DNA of 39,347 nucleotides from an uncultured Pseudomonadota bacterium (GTDB lineage Bacteria > Pseudomonadota > Gammaproteobacteria > Burkholderiales > Eutrophovitaceae). The notes beneath the pieces are model-generated. The model was not told the origin of the DNA. It did no database searches and was given only the letters and a program-made list of their open reading frames with translations. The DNA is taken from NCBI GenBank assembly GCA_913057675.1, contig CAJXOL010000008.1:1-39347 (forward strand), read 5' to 3'. Below, in pieces: positions 10,813 to 20,981 of this stretch. Position numbers and translations under genes: made by a program. The stretch's first letter is position 1. The number at the start of each line of letters is the position of its first letter.

Positions 10813-12086
10813 TCGACTACCGTTTTCCTTGGCACGAGTTTCACTGACTTGACTGACTTATCTTTTGTTTGCAAGATCTCCAAATAGTAGTCTGATATTT
10901 GAACTGAAATTCCAGTTTCTGGTATTTGTTGAAGGTGGTCTAGTATTAGACCGTTCAATGTTTTCGCGCCATCGAGGGGAAAATTTAAATTAAAGTCTCG
11001 GTTTAAGTCTCGAAGAGTTACAGCCCCGTCTATCACTAAACTGCCATCCAGCATTTTTTTTGCAGATGTCGTAAACAAGGGAGATTGCGTGGTGAACTCG
11101 CCTACGATTTCTTCGATGATATCCTCAATTGTAATCAAGCCCATTAAGTCGCCATATTCATCAACGACGTAAGCCATTCTTTCATGGCGTTCCTGAAAAT
11201 TTTGGAGTTGAGTAAGTAGGCTTGTATCTTTTGGTATGTAGTAAGGTTCTTTGAGAACTTGTTCAATAGACTCCATTGTGATCTGGTTATCTTCAGATAC
11301 ATTTAATAATTTACGCATATGAATGATGCCAATAATTTCGTCAGGACTGTCTTTAAAGGCTGGTATACGGGTGTGGTTAGAAGTGATGATTTCCGTTTGA
11401 ATGTCAGTGATTGGTGAGTTCAAGTTGATAGCCTCGATTTTGTTCCTTGGAACCATCAGGTCTTCAACCGTTATGGCTTGTAAATCAAATAAATTAGCCA
11501 GCATGCTTTGATGTTTTCGAGGCAAGTAGTTGCCGCCTTCTAGAACAAGTGTGCGTAGCTCTTCCTGACTTAATTGTGATGCTTGGTCTCCTAATACGGG
11601 CTTAATGCGTAGGGACCATAAAATGACCTTTACAATACTGTTGGCGACGGATACAAAGGGATGCATTAATCGCATTAGAGGTTCAAGAATATAACTTGCT
11701 GGGAGTGCAATTTTTTCGGGATAGCTGGCCCCAATGATTTTTGGGGTAATTTCGCTAAAAATAAGCAAAGCTACAGTGACAACGAGAGTTGCAATGGTTA
11801 ATGATAATTCACTTTCCCCGAGTAGTTTAAACGTGATAGCGGTAACCAAAGCGGCTGCTGCCGTATTGGATAGATTGTTCCCAAGAAGAATTGAACCTAA
11901 TAATCGATCAGTTTGCCCCAGAAGCTTGAGGGTTTTTTTCGCACCCCGATGCTTATTTTTGGCGAGGTGCCTTAATTGATATTTGTTTAACGCCATCATG
12001 CTTGTTTCGGATATTGAAAAAAATCCAGAAACAACGATGAGAATACAAAATATAATGAGGAGTGTTTGAATGGAAACGTCTTCCAT
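10809..12086 (-). CDS. HlyC/CorC family transporter (DUF21-CBS-CorC_HlyC domains)
   Basis: ORF 425 aa; FFSISETSMMALNKYQLRHLAKN (DUF21), DLMVPRNKIEAINL (CBS), VVDEYGDLMGLITIEDIIEEIVGE. Confidence 0.93.
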   Translation of the reverse strand: MEDVSIQTLLIIFCILIVVSGFFSISETSMMALNKYQLRHLAKNKHRGAKKTLKLLGQTDRLLGSILLGNNLSNTAAAALVTAITFKLLGESELSLTIATLVVTVALLIFSEITPKIIGASYPEKIALPASYILEPLMRLMHPFVSVANSIVKVILWSLRIKPVLGDQASQLSQEELRTLVLEGGNYLPRKHQSMLANLFDLQAITVEDLMVPRNKIEAINLNSPITDIQTEIITSNHTRIPAFKDSPDEIIGIIHMRKLLNVSEDNQITMESIEQVLKEPYYIPKDTSLLTQLQNFQERHERMAYVVDEYGDLMGLITIEDIIEEIVGEFTTQSPLFTTSAKKMLDGSLVIDGAVTLRDLNRDFNLNFPLDGAKTLNGLILDHLQQIPETGISVQISDYYLEILQTKDKSVKSVKLVPRKTVVE

Positions 12087-12156
12087 GTTCTTCGCCTATG
12101 TTTGAATGTGATGTTTTATTTGAGATCTAAAGAATGCTGGCAGTTGCTTACGTTGA

Positions 12157-12990
12157 TTAATATTGCGGGTTTTGTAAAATAACTTCAGATACCAAACGTG
12201 AGCCAAAGTAAGCAATAATTAATAGTAAGAAGCCGATAATTAAAATTTCTCGTGCGACTCTGCCTCTCCATCCAAGCAGATGTCTACCGATTAGTAATGA
12301 TGCGAAAAGTAGCCACGACGCAATACTAAAAATTGTTTTGTGGTTTATCGGCAGTATTGTGGACTGAATTTCCAAAGAGATAAAAATGCCACTCACCAAG
12401 GCTGCTGACAAAGTTAAAAAACCAAGAAGCACAATTGTGAACAAAAGAGTTTCTAATTTTAGTAGCGGCGGTAAATTTTCAATCAATGGTGAAAGTTTGT
12501 GCTGATGTAAGCTTTTTTCAAGGTAACTCATCATGAGCGTGTGAATTAATGATACCGATAGTAGGCCATAGGCAATAACCGATAATATCAGGTGTATTTT
12601 GAATATTGGTAATTCAGTGTGTGGTATTTGTACTGATGCCCCATCAAATATCGGCAGTAGAGAGGCGACTGCTCCAAATGGTAAGGAGAGCGCGGGCAAG
12701 GAGTTTGCGCCCGCCCATAAGCTATGAGTGGCATAAATGAGGCATGCTGTTGCGACAATGAGAGAGGTAAAGTTCCCTAACCCCAAGTGCAAGCCATTAA
12801 GTCCTAACGAGTAGTGATAAGTTAATGCGATGTGCAACCCAATGGGGACAAGAGTTAAGAAGTTGATCCAAGGTTTTACCTTGGCCCACTTCGAGTTCCC
12901 TACGGAAGGTGACTGTAAATGGCGCCAAATAATCAGCGACAACAACGCATAAGCAAAGGTCGTGGCAAGATGAAGTAAAATTGTATTCAT
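12157..12990 (-). CDS. CcsA/YpjD-like cytochrome c assembly family inner membrane protein
   Basis: 277-aa multi-TM ORF upstream of and divergent from ffh; HLILSVIAYGLLSVSLIHTLMMSYLEKSLH and ILPINHKTIFSIASWLLFASLLIGRHLLGWRGR match the CcsA-type pattern. Confidence 0.85.
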   Translation of the reverse strand: MNTILLHLATTFAYALLSLIIWRHLQSPSVGNSKWAKVKPWINFLTLVPIGLHIALTYHYSLGLNGLHLGLGNFTSLIVATACLIYATHSLWAGANSLPALSLPFGAVASLLPIFDGASVQIPHTELPIFKIHLILSVIAYGLLSVSLIHTLMMSYLEKSLHQHKLSPLIENLPPLLKLETLLFTIVLLGFLTLSAALVSGIFISLEIQSTILPINHKTIFSIASWLLFASLLIGRHLLGWRGRVAREILIIGFLLLIIAYFGSRLVSEVILQNPQY

Positions 12991-13065
12991 AATTTAATCC
13001 AGATCGTAACAGAATAAATAAGTCGAAATTTTATTAGGCTTTCTTTTAAAGAGTTTCAAAAAAAT

Positions 13066-14409
13066 ATGTTAGATACATTAACGGATCGCCTATCTAGAGT
13101 CATCAAAACCGTCAGGGGTCAAGCTAGACTCACAGACACCAATATTAAGGATGCTCTGCGAGAAGTACGCATTGCCTTGTTAGAGGCGGATGTCGCGCTC
13201 CCAATCGTCAAGGACTTCATTGAAGACGTCAAGGCCAAAGCGCAAGGCCAAGAGGTTTTGGGTAGTCTTACCCCTGGCCAGGCGCTTGTTGGGGTCGTTA
13301 GGGAAGAGTTAACAATGTTGATGGGGAGTCGCAATGCGGAACTTTCATTTGCCGCGCAACCCCCAGCTATTATCTTGATGGCAGGTCTTCAGGGAGCGGG
13401 AAAAACCACAACATGCGGTAAGTTAGCGCTGAAACTCTCGCAGGAGAAAAAACGCGTTTTAATGGTGAGTTGTGACGTGAGGCGTCCGGCCGCTCAAGCT
13501 CAATTGGAGATAATCGCCAAACAAGTGGGTGTCGACGCTTATCCACCCCAAGTTGATAAGTCTGCGATTGATCTCGCCACCGCAGCACTCGAGTTAGCTA
13601 AAAAAAGTTTTTACGATGTTCTGCTCGTCGATACCGCTGGCCGTTTATCAATTGATCAAGAAATGATGAATGAAATTAAGGTGCTTAGCGACACGTTAAA
13701 TCCTGTTGAGACTTTGTTCGTTGTTGATGCGATGCAGGGTCAGGATGCCGTTAATGTCGCACGTACCTTTGCGGACACCCTTGCGCTAACAGGTGTCATC
13801 CTTACCAAGATGGATGGTGATTCACGAGGCGGCGCCGCGCTGTCAGTGAAGAAGGTGACGGGCCAGCCTATTAAATTTATCGGTACTGGTGAAAAAATGA
13901 CTGGCTTAGAGCCTTTTTTCCCAGAACGAATCGCGAATCGCATTTTGGGGATGGGTGACATTCTTTCATTAGTGGATGATGCGAAAAGAACGGTCGATGA
14001 CAAAGAGACGGCCAAGCTTGCCAAAAAACTAAAGTCTGGGAAAAGTTTTAATTTGGAAGATTTCAAGGTGCAGATGCAACAAATGCAAAATATGGGTGGT
14101 ATGGGAGCGATTCTAGAAAAATTGCCTTCGAATTTATCTCAGGCTGCGAAAGGGGCTTCACTGGACGAGAAAGTCGCTCTTAGAACCATTGGTATTATTG
14201 ATTCGATGACGGCAGGAGAGCGACGTCGTCCAGAGGTACTCAAGGCCTCAAGAAAGCGTCGCATTTCTAAGGGGGCCGGTGTGACGGTTCAGGAAGTTAA
14301 TAAATTGTTGAATCAATTTGGACAAATGCAAAAAATGATGAAGCTAATGGGTAAGGCTGGAGGGCTTAAACGTATGCTTTCTGGCATGAAGGGCTCAATG
14401 GGCCGATGA
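13066..14409 (+). CDS. ffh: Signal recognition particle protein Ffh
   Basis: ORF 447 aa; GLQGAGKTTTCGKLAL, VDTAGRLSIDQEMM, LTKMDGDSRGGAALS, Met-rich M domain. Confidence 0.98.
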   Translation: MLDTLTDRLSRVIKTVRGQARLTDTNIKDALREVRIALLEADVALPIVKDFIEDVKAKAQGQEVLGSLTPGQALVGVVREELTMLMGSRNAELSFAAQPPAIILMAGLQGAGKTTTCGKLALKLSQEKKRVLMVSCDVRRPAAQAQLEIIAKQVGVDAYPPQVDKSAIDLATAALELAKKSFYDVLLVDTAGRLSIDQEMMNEIKVLSDTLNPVETLFVVDAMQGQDAVNVARTFADTLALTGVILTKMDGDSRGGAALSVKKVTGQPIKFIGTGEKMTGLEPFFPERIANRILGMGDILSLVDDAKRTVDDKETAKLAKKLKSGKSFNLEDFKVQMQQMQNMGGMGAILEKLPSNLSQAAKGASLDEKVALRTIGIIDSMTAGERRRPEVLKASRKRRISKGAGVTVQEVNKLLNQFGQMQKMMKLMGKAGGLKRMLSGMKGSMGR

Positions 14410-14451
14410 TAAATGCCATTTTTGTAATTTTAACTAGTAAGGAAAGTCCTA

Positions 14452-15216
14452 ATGCATCATGTTTTTAAGATTATATTTTTATTAGTTTTTTCCCCAACGA
14501 TTCCTGTCGGAGCGATTGAATACACTGCATATTCTGATTACGATCGAGAGAAAAATTGGGCGGATCAAATTATTCCGTCGATCATTGTGGGTGACCCTGT
14601 TTGGATAGAGCAGTCCAACGAGCATAAATTTTTAGGCATCTACACTGAAGCGGAAAACCCCAAGGGTGCAATTATCATAGCGCATGGTCGAGGGTGGAAT
14701 CCTGATTTTGAGCTCTATGGCATGCTACGTGTTTTGTTAGCAGAATCTGGTTACAGCACGCTGTCGATTCAAATGCCCATCCTTGGTGGAGGCGCAAAGG
14801 TTGGTGACTATATTCCGACTTATCCCGAGGCATTCCATCGATTTGATTTGGCTGCTGAATTTCTAAATGTAAGAGGTTTTGATAATATTTCCATTGTTTC
14901 CCATAGTCTTGGGGCTACTATGGCTAATCACTATCTCATTACTGTAGATGAGACACTAGTTAATTCCTGGGTATTTGTTAGCATTCTTAATGGGTTACAG
15001 GAAATGTTTAGAATTAAGATCCCCGTTATGGATGTGTTTGCCTCAGACGACTGGGAAATTACAGTGGTTGGCGGATATGAGCGGAAACAGCAAATAATAA
15101 AGGTCCCAGGATCCAGACAGGTAGTCATTCAAAATGCATTACATTTTTTTGAGCGTCGTGAGGAAACTCTTGCCTCAGAAATCAAACAGTTCCTCGATTC
15201 AATTTACGCTGATTGA
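14452..15216 (+). CDS. DUF3530-like / alpha-beta hydrolase-fold secreted protein
   Basis: 254-aa ORF with N-terminal signal peptide; GAIIIAHGRGWNPDF and ISIVSHSLGATMANHYL. Confidence 0.7.
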   Translation: MHHVFKIIFLLVFSPTIPVGAIEYTAYSDYDREKNWADQIIPSIIVGDPVWIEQSNEHKFLGIYTEAENPKGAIIIAHGRGWNPDFELYGMLRVLLAESGYSTLSIQMPILGGGAKVGDYIPTYPEAFHRFDLAAEFLNVRGFDNISIVSHSLGATMANHYLITVDETLVNSWVFVSILNGLQEMFRIKIPVMDVFASDDWEITVVGGYERKQQIIKVPGSRQVVIQNALHFFERREETLASEIKQFLDSIYAD

Positions 15217-15256
15217 CCTTATCTATTGTTGTAAAAACAGTTAGGTATGCAATTGG

Positions 15257-15286
15257 TTGCGTATTTCCACTAAAAAAGCGTAGAAT
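15257..15286 (+). promoter_or_regulatory. Candidate sigma70 promoter for rpsP-rimM-trmD-rplS
   Basis: TTGCGT (15257-15262), 18-bp spacer, TAGAAT (15281-15286), about 55 bp upstream of rpsP ATG. Confidence 0.6.
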
Positions 15287-15340
15287 ACGCGGCTGACTTA
15301 AATTCGGTTATCACATTAACCTAGACATTACGGATACCAA

Positions 15341-15595
15341 ATGGTTGTAATTAGATTATCAAGGAGTGGCAGCAAGCGTCGCCCGTTCTACAATATGGTC
15401 GTAGCGGACTCGAGGAAACCCCGTGATGGGAGATATCTTGAACGAGTTGGTTTTTATGACCCTCAGGCTCCTGACGGAGTTGAAGGCCTTCGTATTGACG
15501 TTGATCGAGTCACTTTTTGGCAAGGAAAAGGCGCTCAATTATCAGATACGGCAGCGCGTTTAGTCAAGCAGCTTGGCGGAAAAAAATCAGCCTGA
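15341..15595 (+). CDS. rpsP: 30S ribosomal protein S16
   Basis: [41 protein letters not shown]. Confidence 0.98.
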   Translation: MVVIRLSRSGSKRRPFYNMVVADSRKPRDGRYLERVGFYDPQAPDGVEGLRIDVDRVTFWQGKGAQLSDTAARLVKQLGGKKSA

Positions 15596-16091
15596 AGGCT
15601 TAATTTTTATGGGGCGGTTGTCAGCCCCGTATGGTATCAAAGGCTGGCTCAAAGTTCAGGCTTTTACCGCGTCTCCTCAATCTTTATCCAAATACTCACG
15701 ATGGTGTGTCCACTTCGAATCGAAGTGGACGTGGATTGCAGTTGAAGACTCTCGTATTCAGCATCAAGGTTTAATTGCCAAGTTCGTAGGGTATGAGGAT
15801 AGGGAGCAAGTAGCAAAATTAAGAGGTTCAGAATTTGGTGTTCGGCGTGATGAACTACCTGAGTTGCCGGAGAAAGAATATTACTGGCACGAGTTAGTCG
15901 GATTCACCGTAATTAATATCAAGGGTGAACCCCTTGGGATGATTGATTATTTGTTTGATTCTGGCGCTCAGCCAGTGATTGTTTTGAAAGACGGGAAAGA
16001 AGAGCGTCTTATCCCCTGGGTAGACCATATTATTGATCGTATTGATACGGGGAATAAGATCATCACCGTTGAATGGGAGCTAGACTATTAA
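15573..16091 (+). CDS. rimM: Ribosome maturation factor RimM
   Basis: [50 protein letters not shown]; operon position rpsP-rimM-trmD-rplS. Start (TTG 15573 vs ATG 15609) uncertain. Confidence 0.95.
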   Translation: MAEKNQPEGLIFMGRLSAPYGIKGWLKVQAFTASPQSLSKYSRWCVHFESKWTWIAVEDSRIQHQGLIAKFVGYEDREQVAKLRGSEFGVRRDELPELPEKEYYWHELVGFTVINIKGEPLGMIDYLFDSGAQPVIVLKDGKEERLIPWVDHIIDRIDTGNKIITVEWELDY

Positions 16092-16112
16092 CCTTGTAAA
16101 TGCTGGTAAATT

Positions 16113-16823
16113 ATGAAGCGCTTCGACGTGATCACGCTATTTCCCGAGATGTTTTCCGCGTTAACTCGCAACGGGGTTACTGGTCGTGGGGAGAGTCGGG
16201 GCATATACGATCTTGTGTGCTGGAATCCAAGAGAATTTACGGATGATCTGCGACGAACAGTCGACGATCGGCCCTATGGTGGCGGTGCTGGCATGATTTT
16301 AACGCCAAGCCCGTTAGTTAAGGCTATTCATACAGCTAAGTGTCGCCAATTGAGTACTGGTGCTGAGTCGAGCACCACGATTTATCTCTCACCTCAGGGT
16401 CGTATGTTAACTCAAGAGCTAGTCGAGGAGATGTCAAATATTGATGGTCTTATCTTGCTGTCAGGTCGTTATGAGGGAATCGATGAGCGAGTGATCGAGG
16501 AAAGTGTTGATCTTGAAATTTCTATTGGAGACTATGTGTTGTCCGGAGGTGAACTGCCTGCAATGGTGCTTCTAGATGCCATTATTCGATTGCTTCCGGG
16601 TGTGGTGAATCATCCGGAGTCGGTTGTCGATGAAAGTCATTCTTCGGGTATGCTTGAGTACCCCCAATATACTAGACCAGAGGTGTTTAATGGAAGGCGC
16701 GTCCCGGAAGTACTTATGAGTGGACATCATGATGAAATTAAGCGGTGGAGGCAGGAACAATCTGTTTTGCGTACGCGCCTGAGACGCCCAGATCTATTGA
16801 AGGCGGAAGAGTCAAGTCAGTAG
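16113..16823 (+). CDS. trmD: tRNA (guanine-N1)-methyltransferase TrmD
   Basis: [67 protein letters not shown]. Confidence 0.98.
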   Translation: MKRFDVITLFPEMFSALTRNGVTGRGESRGIYDLVCWNPREFTDDLRRTVDDRPYGGGAGMILTPSPLVKAIHTAKCRQLSTGAESSTTIYLSPQGRMLTQELVEEMSNIDGLILLSGRYEGIDERVIEESVDLEISIGDYVLSGGELPAMVLLDAIIRLLPGVVNHPESVVDESHSSGMLEYPQYTRPEVFNGRRVPEVLMSGHHDEIKRWRQEQSVLRTRLRRPDLLKAEESSQ

Positions 16824-16922
16824 CAGATGTGAATAGTTCGAGTCAAAATGGATAAAGATTCACTACGTAATTGCCTTCTGGTCGGATATCGAGATATAAT
16901 TGCGGGTTAAGGAGTAACAATA

Positions 16923-17303
16923 ATGAATTTAATAGAGCAAATAGAAAAAGAAGAAATTGAGCGGTTGGGCGTAACTATCCCGGAATTTTCCGCTGGCGAC
17001 ACTGTGGTAGTTAACGTGAACGTCGTTGAAGGTGAGCGGAAACGTGTTCAAGCATACGAGGGTGTTGTTATTGCGAAGAAAAACCGCGGTTTGAATTCCT
17101 CATTCATTGTGAGAAAAATTTCCTCGGGTGTTGGTGTGGAGAGAACATTTCAATCATATTCGCCATTAATCGCGGGTATTGAGGTGAAGCGTCGTGGTGA
17201 TGTGCGGCGGGCTAAGCTGTATTACCTCAGAGATCGTTCAGGTAAATCTGCTCGAATTAAAGAAAAGCTCCCTCAGAGAAAAAAGGTTGTTGTCGAAGCT
17301 TAG
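16923..17303 (+). CDS. rplS: 50S ribosomal protein L19
   Basis: [61 protein letters not shown]. Confidence 0.98.
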   Translation: MNLIEQIEKEEIERLGVTIPEFSAGDTVVVNVNVVEGERKRVQAYEGVVIAKKNRGLNSSFIVRKISSGVGVERTFQSYSPLIAGIEVKRRGDVRRAKLYYLRDRSGKSARIKEKLPQRKKVVVEA

Positions 17304-17332
17304 ATTTTTTTTGGGATGTGCAAAATAAATAG

Positions 17333-17370
17333 AAATGGCGACTATTAATAGTCGCCATTTTTATTTATTT
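17333..17370 (+). terminator. Intrinsic terminator after rplS
   Basis: Perfect 13-bp inverted repeat AAATGGCGACTAT/ATAGTCGCCATTT followed by T-rich TTATTTATTTTT. Confidence 0.85.
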
Positions 17371-17437
17371 TTCATGGATTTCTTGAATTTATAAAACTAA
17401 CCTGACATGCTTGTAATCGATTAGATTGCTAACTGAT

Positions 17438-17908
17438 ATGTCTCATACACAATCCTATATTCGAGTTCCTTTTGGGTATATCAGGGTGCTAACCGCAAAC
17501 GATTTAGTTGTTAAGATTGATTGCTGTGAGCATGAACGACAATTGCTTAAAGCCAATCCTAACCGGTTATCTGTTGAGGTTCGGAAACAAATTAATGCTT
17601 ATTTGATTGACTCAAGTTTTATATTTGATCTGCCATTAGATGTAAAAGGAACAAGTTATCGAAAGCGAGTTTGGAATCAAATTGCACAGATACCATCGGG
17701 AGAGACCAGGACGTATAGTGAGATGGCTTTATTGATAAACTCTTCAGCACGAGCGGTGGGTGGCGCGTGTGGCGACAATCTGTTCCCTCTGGTGATTGCT
17801 TGTCACAGGGTTGTGGCACAAAACGGGATAGGCGGTTTTATGCATTCAACCGGGGTTTTCTCGCAGAAGGTAAAATGTTGGTTACTCAATCATGAGGCTA
17901 AAGCTTAA
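17438..17908 (+). CDS. Methylated-DNA-[protein]-cysteine S-methyltransferase-like protein
   Basis: VWNQIAQIPSGETRTYSEMA...ARAVGGACGDNLFPLVIACHRVVAQNGIGGFMH...KVKCWLLNHE; CHRV retained but Pro before Cys is Ala. Start at MSHTQ assumed (ORF opens at 17426). Confidence 0.85.
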   Translation: MSHTQSYIRVPFGYIRVLTANDLVVKIDCCEHERQLLKANPNRLSVEVRKQINAYLIDSSFIFDLPLDVKGTSYRKRVWNQIAQIPSGETRTYSEMALLINSSARAVGGACGDNLFPLVIACHRVVAQNGIGGFMHSTGVFSQKVKCWLLNHEAKA

Positions 17909-18824
17909 CGATAATCCAATGAATTTCAAAGGCAACGTTCAAACGGTTGATTATTTCTGCGATTCTTTATGGTTAGAGGATGGCCTATCTAAAAACACTT
18001 TATCCAGTTACCGACGAGATTTGTTTATGTTCTCACGGTGGCTTGAGGAAGTAAAAAATATCACGGATTTGTTGAAAGTTACAAATGGCGACATATTGGG
18101 ATATCTAGCCTATTGTTTTGACTGTAAAAAAAAATCTCGTACTACTGCGCGATGTTTGTCTGTCTTTAAGCGTTTTTATCAATTTTTGTTAAGAGAGGGA
18201 AAACTTAGAGTTGATCCAAGCCTTAACATAGAGGCTCCTAAAATATCAAAAAGTCTGCCTTCGATATTACTTGAGGACGAGGTCAGTCGGTTAGTTGAAG
18301 CTCCGGACACCAATACGACGATTGGTTTGCGCGATCGTGCAATGCTTGAAACCCTCTATGGGAGCGGTTTAAGAGTGTCCGAATTGGTGCCGTTAAAAAT
18401 GAATCAAATTAGTTTATCAGATGGAATTGTCCGAGTGATGGGCAAAGGTGCGAAAGAGAGGGTTTTGCCTCTTGGCGAGCAAACCTCTGACTGGATTACT
18501 CGCTATTTTCAGGAGGGTCGTCCCACTATTTTATCTGGACGTCTGTCTGACGACGTTTTTGTCACGAATCGTGGGTCGTCTATGTCGCGTCAAGCTTTTT
18601 GGAATTTAATCCAAAAATATGTGCTCGTATCTGGTGTCCGAAAAAAAGTATCACCGCATACGTTAAGACATGCATTTGCGACGCATTTACTCAATCATGG
18701 TGCTGACCTGAGATCAGTGCAGCTTTTGTTGGGGCACTCAGATGTGTCTACGACACAGATTTATACGCATGTTGCACGCGAGAGACTTAAGAATTTACAC
18801 CAACAGCACCACCCGAGAGGTTAA
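17892..18824 (+). CDS. xerD: Site-specific tyrosine recombinase XerD
   Basis: LETLYGSGLRVSELVPLKMNQI, MGKGAKERVLPLG, HTLRHAFATHLLNHGADLRSVQLLLGHSDVSTTQIYTHVA (R-HxxR-H-Y); downstream of rplS. Confidence 0.93.
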   Translation: MRLKLNDNPMNFKGNVQTVDYFCDSLWLEDGLSKNTLSSYRRDLFMFSRWLEEVKNITDLLKVTNGDILGYLAYCFDCKKKSRTTARCLSVFKRFYQFLLREGKLRVDPSLNIEAPKISKSLPSILLEDEVSRLVEAPDTNTTIGLRDRAMLETLYGSGLRVSELVPLKMNQISLSDGIVRVMGKGAKERVLPLGEQTSDWITRYFQEGRPTILSGRLSDDVFVTNRGSSMSRQAFWNLIQKYVLVSGVRKKVSPHTLRHAFATHLLNHGADLRSVQLLLGHSDVSTTQIYTHVARERLKNLHQQHHPRG

Positions 18825-18831
18825 TGGCTGG

Positions 18832-19464
18832 ATGTTTGAATTTTCATTGATTGGGTTGTTTGTGGCAAGTTATTTAACTGGCTCTGTTTCTTTTGCAGTT
18901 GCCGTCAGCAGAGTGATGTCGCTCCCAAGTCCCTATAGTTATGGTTCTGAGAACCCAGGTGCAACAAACGTACTTCGAACCGGAAATAAAGTCGCATCCT
19001 TCCTAACTTTGTTTGGTGATGGCGGCAAAGGTTTTTGTGCGGTTCTGTGTTTGCCTGTGTGGATATTGCCTGCAACAGTTTGGTCCGGAAACGAATGGGC
19101 AGTAGGCTTAGCCCTGATCGGGGTTCTTTTAGGTCATATTTTCCCTTTATTTCATGCGTTCAAGGGGGGTAAGGGGGTTGCAACAGCAGCTGGCGGCTTG
19201 CTTGCTCTTGATCTTAGAGTTGGTTTTACTGTGTTTCTGGTTTGGTTAATTGTTTCGGTTGTGTTTCGCTACTCTTCTTTAGCTGCTATCAGCGCGACCA
19301 TCATGGCCCCAGTAATTGTTTTTTGGCACTTGGGGAGCATAGAATTAACTGGGTTCACAACCACTGTGAGTCTGATATTGATTTTGAGGCACAAGCAAAA
19401 TATTATTAACTTATTAAATGGAGCTGAGTCGAAAATCGGAAAGAAAGACCACAACTCTTCCTAA
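18832..19464 (+). CDS. plsY: Glycerol-3-phosphate acyltransferase PlsY
   Basis: MFEFSLIGLFVASYLTGSVSFAVAVSR, YGSENPGATNVLRTGNKVAS, LGHIFPLFHAFKGGKGVATAAGGLLAL. Start moved from 18742 to 18832 to avoid overlap with xerD. Confidence 0.93.
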   Translation: MFEFSLIGLFVASYLTGSVSFAVAVSRVMSLPSPYSYGSENPGATNVLRTGNKVASFLTLFGDGGKGFCAVLCLPVWILPATVWSGNEWAVGLALIGVLLGHIFPLFHAFKGGKGVATAAGGLLALDLRVGFTVFLVWLIVSVVFRYSSLAAISATIMAPVIVFWHLGSIELTGFTTTVSLILILRHKQNIINLLNGAESKIGKKDHNSS

Positions 19465-19497
19465 AAGTATTACGATTAATGTACTGAGAAAGCTTAA

Positions 19498-20529
19498 TCA
19501 AGCGCTTAGTGGCCAGCGTGGTTTGATATCAAATGGATTTGGACCCGCAATCCCTTCCGATGTTTTTAAAGCCCCAACCAGAGCGACCATGGCACCGTTG
19601 TCCGTGCAAAATTCAATGGGAGGGTAGTATACTTTGAAGCCTTGTTCTTTCGCTTGCTGGTTTACTTTTCTTCGTAACTCAGTGTTAGCCCCGACTCCTC
19701 CCGCAATTACTAGAGATTTCGACTTGTTATGATGGAGCGAGCGACAACATTTCTTTGTTAGCACGTCGGTGACTGATTCTTGAAAACTTGCGGCGATATC
19801 CGCCTTTAGACTGCTGGATGCCATGACCTTGCTTGTACCCAATTTGTGAACTAATTGTGCGACTGCTGTTTTAAGGCCGCTGAAGCTGAAGTCGAGATCG
19901 GGTCTGTTAAGCATGGGTTTAGGTAATGGATATTTGAAGGCATCACCAGTCTCTGCGAGTTCTGAAAGTAAGGCTCCGCCGGGATAGGGCAGGCCAAGGA
20001 TCTTCGCCGTCTTATCAAAGGCTTCTCCTGCGGCGTCATCCCTAGTGTCACCCTGGATAGCGTAACTACCAATGCCGTCGACTTGAATCAGCTGAGTGTG
20101 GCCTCCAGAGACCAGTAAGGCTACAAACGGGAATTTAAGCTCAGGATTAGTCAGTAGCGGGGATAGCAAGTGGGCTTCAAGGTGATGCACCGCGATTACT
20201 GGTTTTTTGATCGCGTAACCTAGGGCGTTCGCAACGGTGGTACCCACAAGTAAGGCGCCTGAAAGACCTGGACCCCTAGTATAAGCTATGGTATCGATAC
20301 ATTTTAATGTTATTTTTGTCTCATCAAGTAAATCCTGTATCAGTGGCAGTAACTTCCGCACATGATCTCGAGACGCTAGCTCTGGGACGACGCCTCCATA
20401 CTCCGCATGGAGTTTTACTTGTGAATACAACTTGTGCCCCTTTAGGCCTTCTATAGTGTGATACAGCGCGACTCCGGTTTCATCGCATGACGTTTCAATT
20501 CCCAGTACCAACATTGGTTTCATGGCCAC
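19498..20529 (-). CDS. tsaD: tRNA N6-adenosine threonylcarbamoyltransferase TsaD
   Basis: [57 protein letters not shown]. Confidence 0.97.
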   Translation of the reverse strand: MAMKPMLVLGIETSCDETGVALYHTIEGLKGHKLYSQVKLHAEYGGVVPELASRDHVRKLLPLIQDLLDETKITLKCIDTIAYTRGPGLSGALLVGTTVANALGYAIKKPVIAVHHLEAHLLSPLLTNPELKFPFVALLVSGGHTQLIQVDGIGSYAIQGDTRDDAAGEAFDKTAKILGLPYPGGALLSELAETGDAFKYPLPKPMLNRPDLDFSFSGLKTAVAQLVHKLGTSKVMASSSLKADIAASFQESVTDVLTKKCCRSLHHNKSKSLVIAGGVGANTELRRKVNQQAKEQGFKVYYPPIEFCTDNGAMVALVGALKTSEGIAGPNPFDIKPRWPLSA

Positions 20530-20553
20530 TCAGTTACCCTATTTTTTAGTTAT

Positions 20554-20583
20554 TTGCATATTAGGGGGAAACTTTGGTAAAAT
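20554..20583 (+). promoter_or_regulatory. Candidate sigma70 promoter for rpsU
   Basis: TTGCAT (20554-20559), 18-bp spacer, TAAAAT (20578-20583), about 50 bp upstream of rpsU. Confidence 0.65.
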
Positions 20584-20635
20584 CTCGCCCCTTCGCTGGA
20601 AAACTAGCGCAACTATACAGACTAAATATTTATAT

Positions 20636-20848
20636 ATGCCAATTGTAAGACTTAAAGAGAATGAGCCATTTGAGGTGGCAATGAGACGGTTCAAGAGAAC
20701 TGTTGAAAAGACTGGTTTATTGACTGAGCTTCGCGCGAGGGAATTCTATGAAAAACCGACTGCTGAGCGAAAGCGAAAGCACGCAGCGGCAGTTAAGAGG
20801 CATCACAAAAGAATTCGTAGTCAGATGTTGCCCCCAAAGATGTTTTAG
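20636..20848 (+). CDS. rpsU: 30S ribosomal protein S21
   Basis: [59 protein letters not shown]; Met39 of the listed ORF is the real start. Confidence 0.97.
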   Translation: MPIVRLKENEPFEVAMRRFKRTVEKTGLLTELRAREFYEKPTAERKRKHAAAVKRHHKRIRSQMLPPKMF

Positions 20849-20875
20849 ACACGACTCATTTGTAGCGGTAAGTTG

Positions 20876-20909
20876 AAACGGTGCATCGCTAAGCGTGTAC
20901 CGTTTTTTT
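20876..20909 (+). terminator. Intrinsic terminator after rpsU
   Basis: AAACGGT...ACCGTTT with internal CGCTaAGCG stem, followed by T-run. Confidence 0.85.
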
Positions 20910-20981
20910 GTTGGAGCAAGACTGAAGTCGTGCTGGTGGGAAAGATTTTTTTGTATTGAGTAAATTCGAGGAGAGAGTCCG

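Noticed and set aside
17892-18824. Mobile-element tyrosine integrase
   Set aside because: Full-length XerD-like sequence in the rplS-ogt-xerD chromosomal context; no phage or island genes next to it.
18742-18831. Upstream start of the PlsY ORF
   Set aside because: Extension is out-of-frame xerD sequence; homology begins at MFEFSLIG (18832).
20522-20635. N-terminal extension of the S21 ORF
   Set aside because: Covers the rpsU promoter; canonical S21 begins MPIVRL at 20636.
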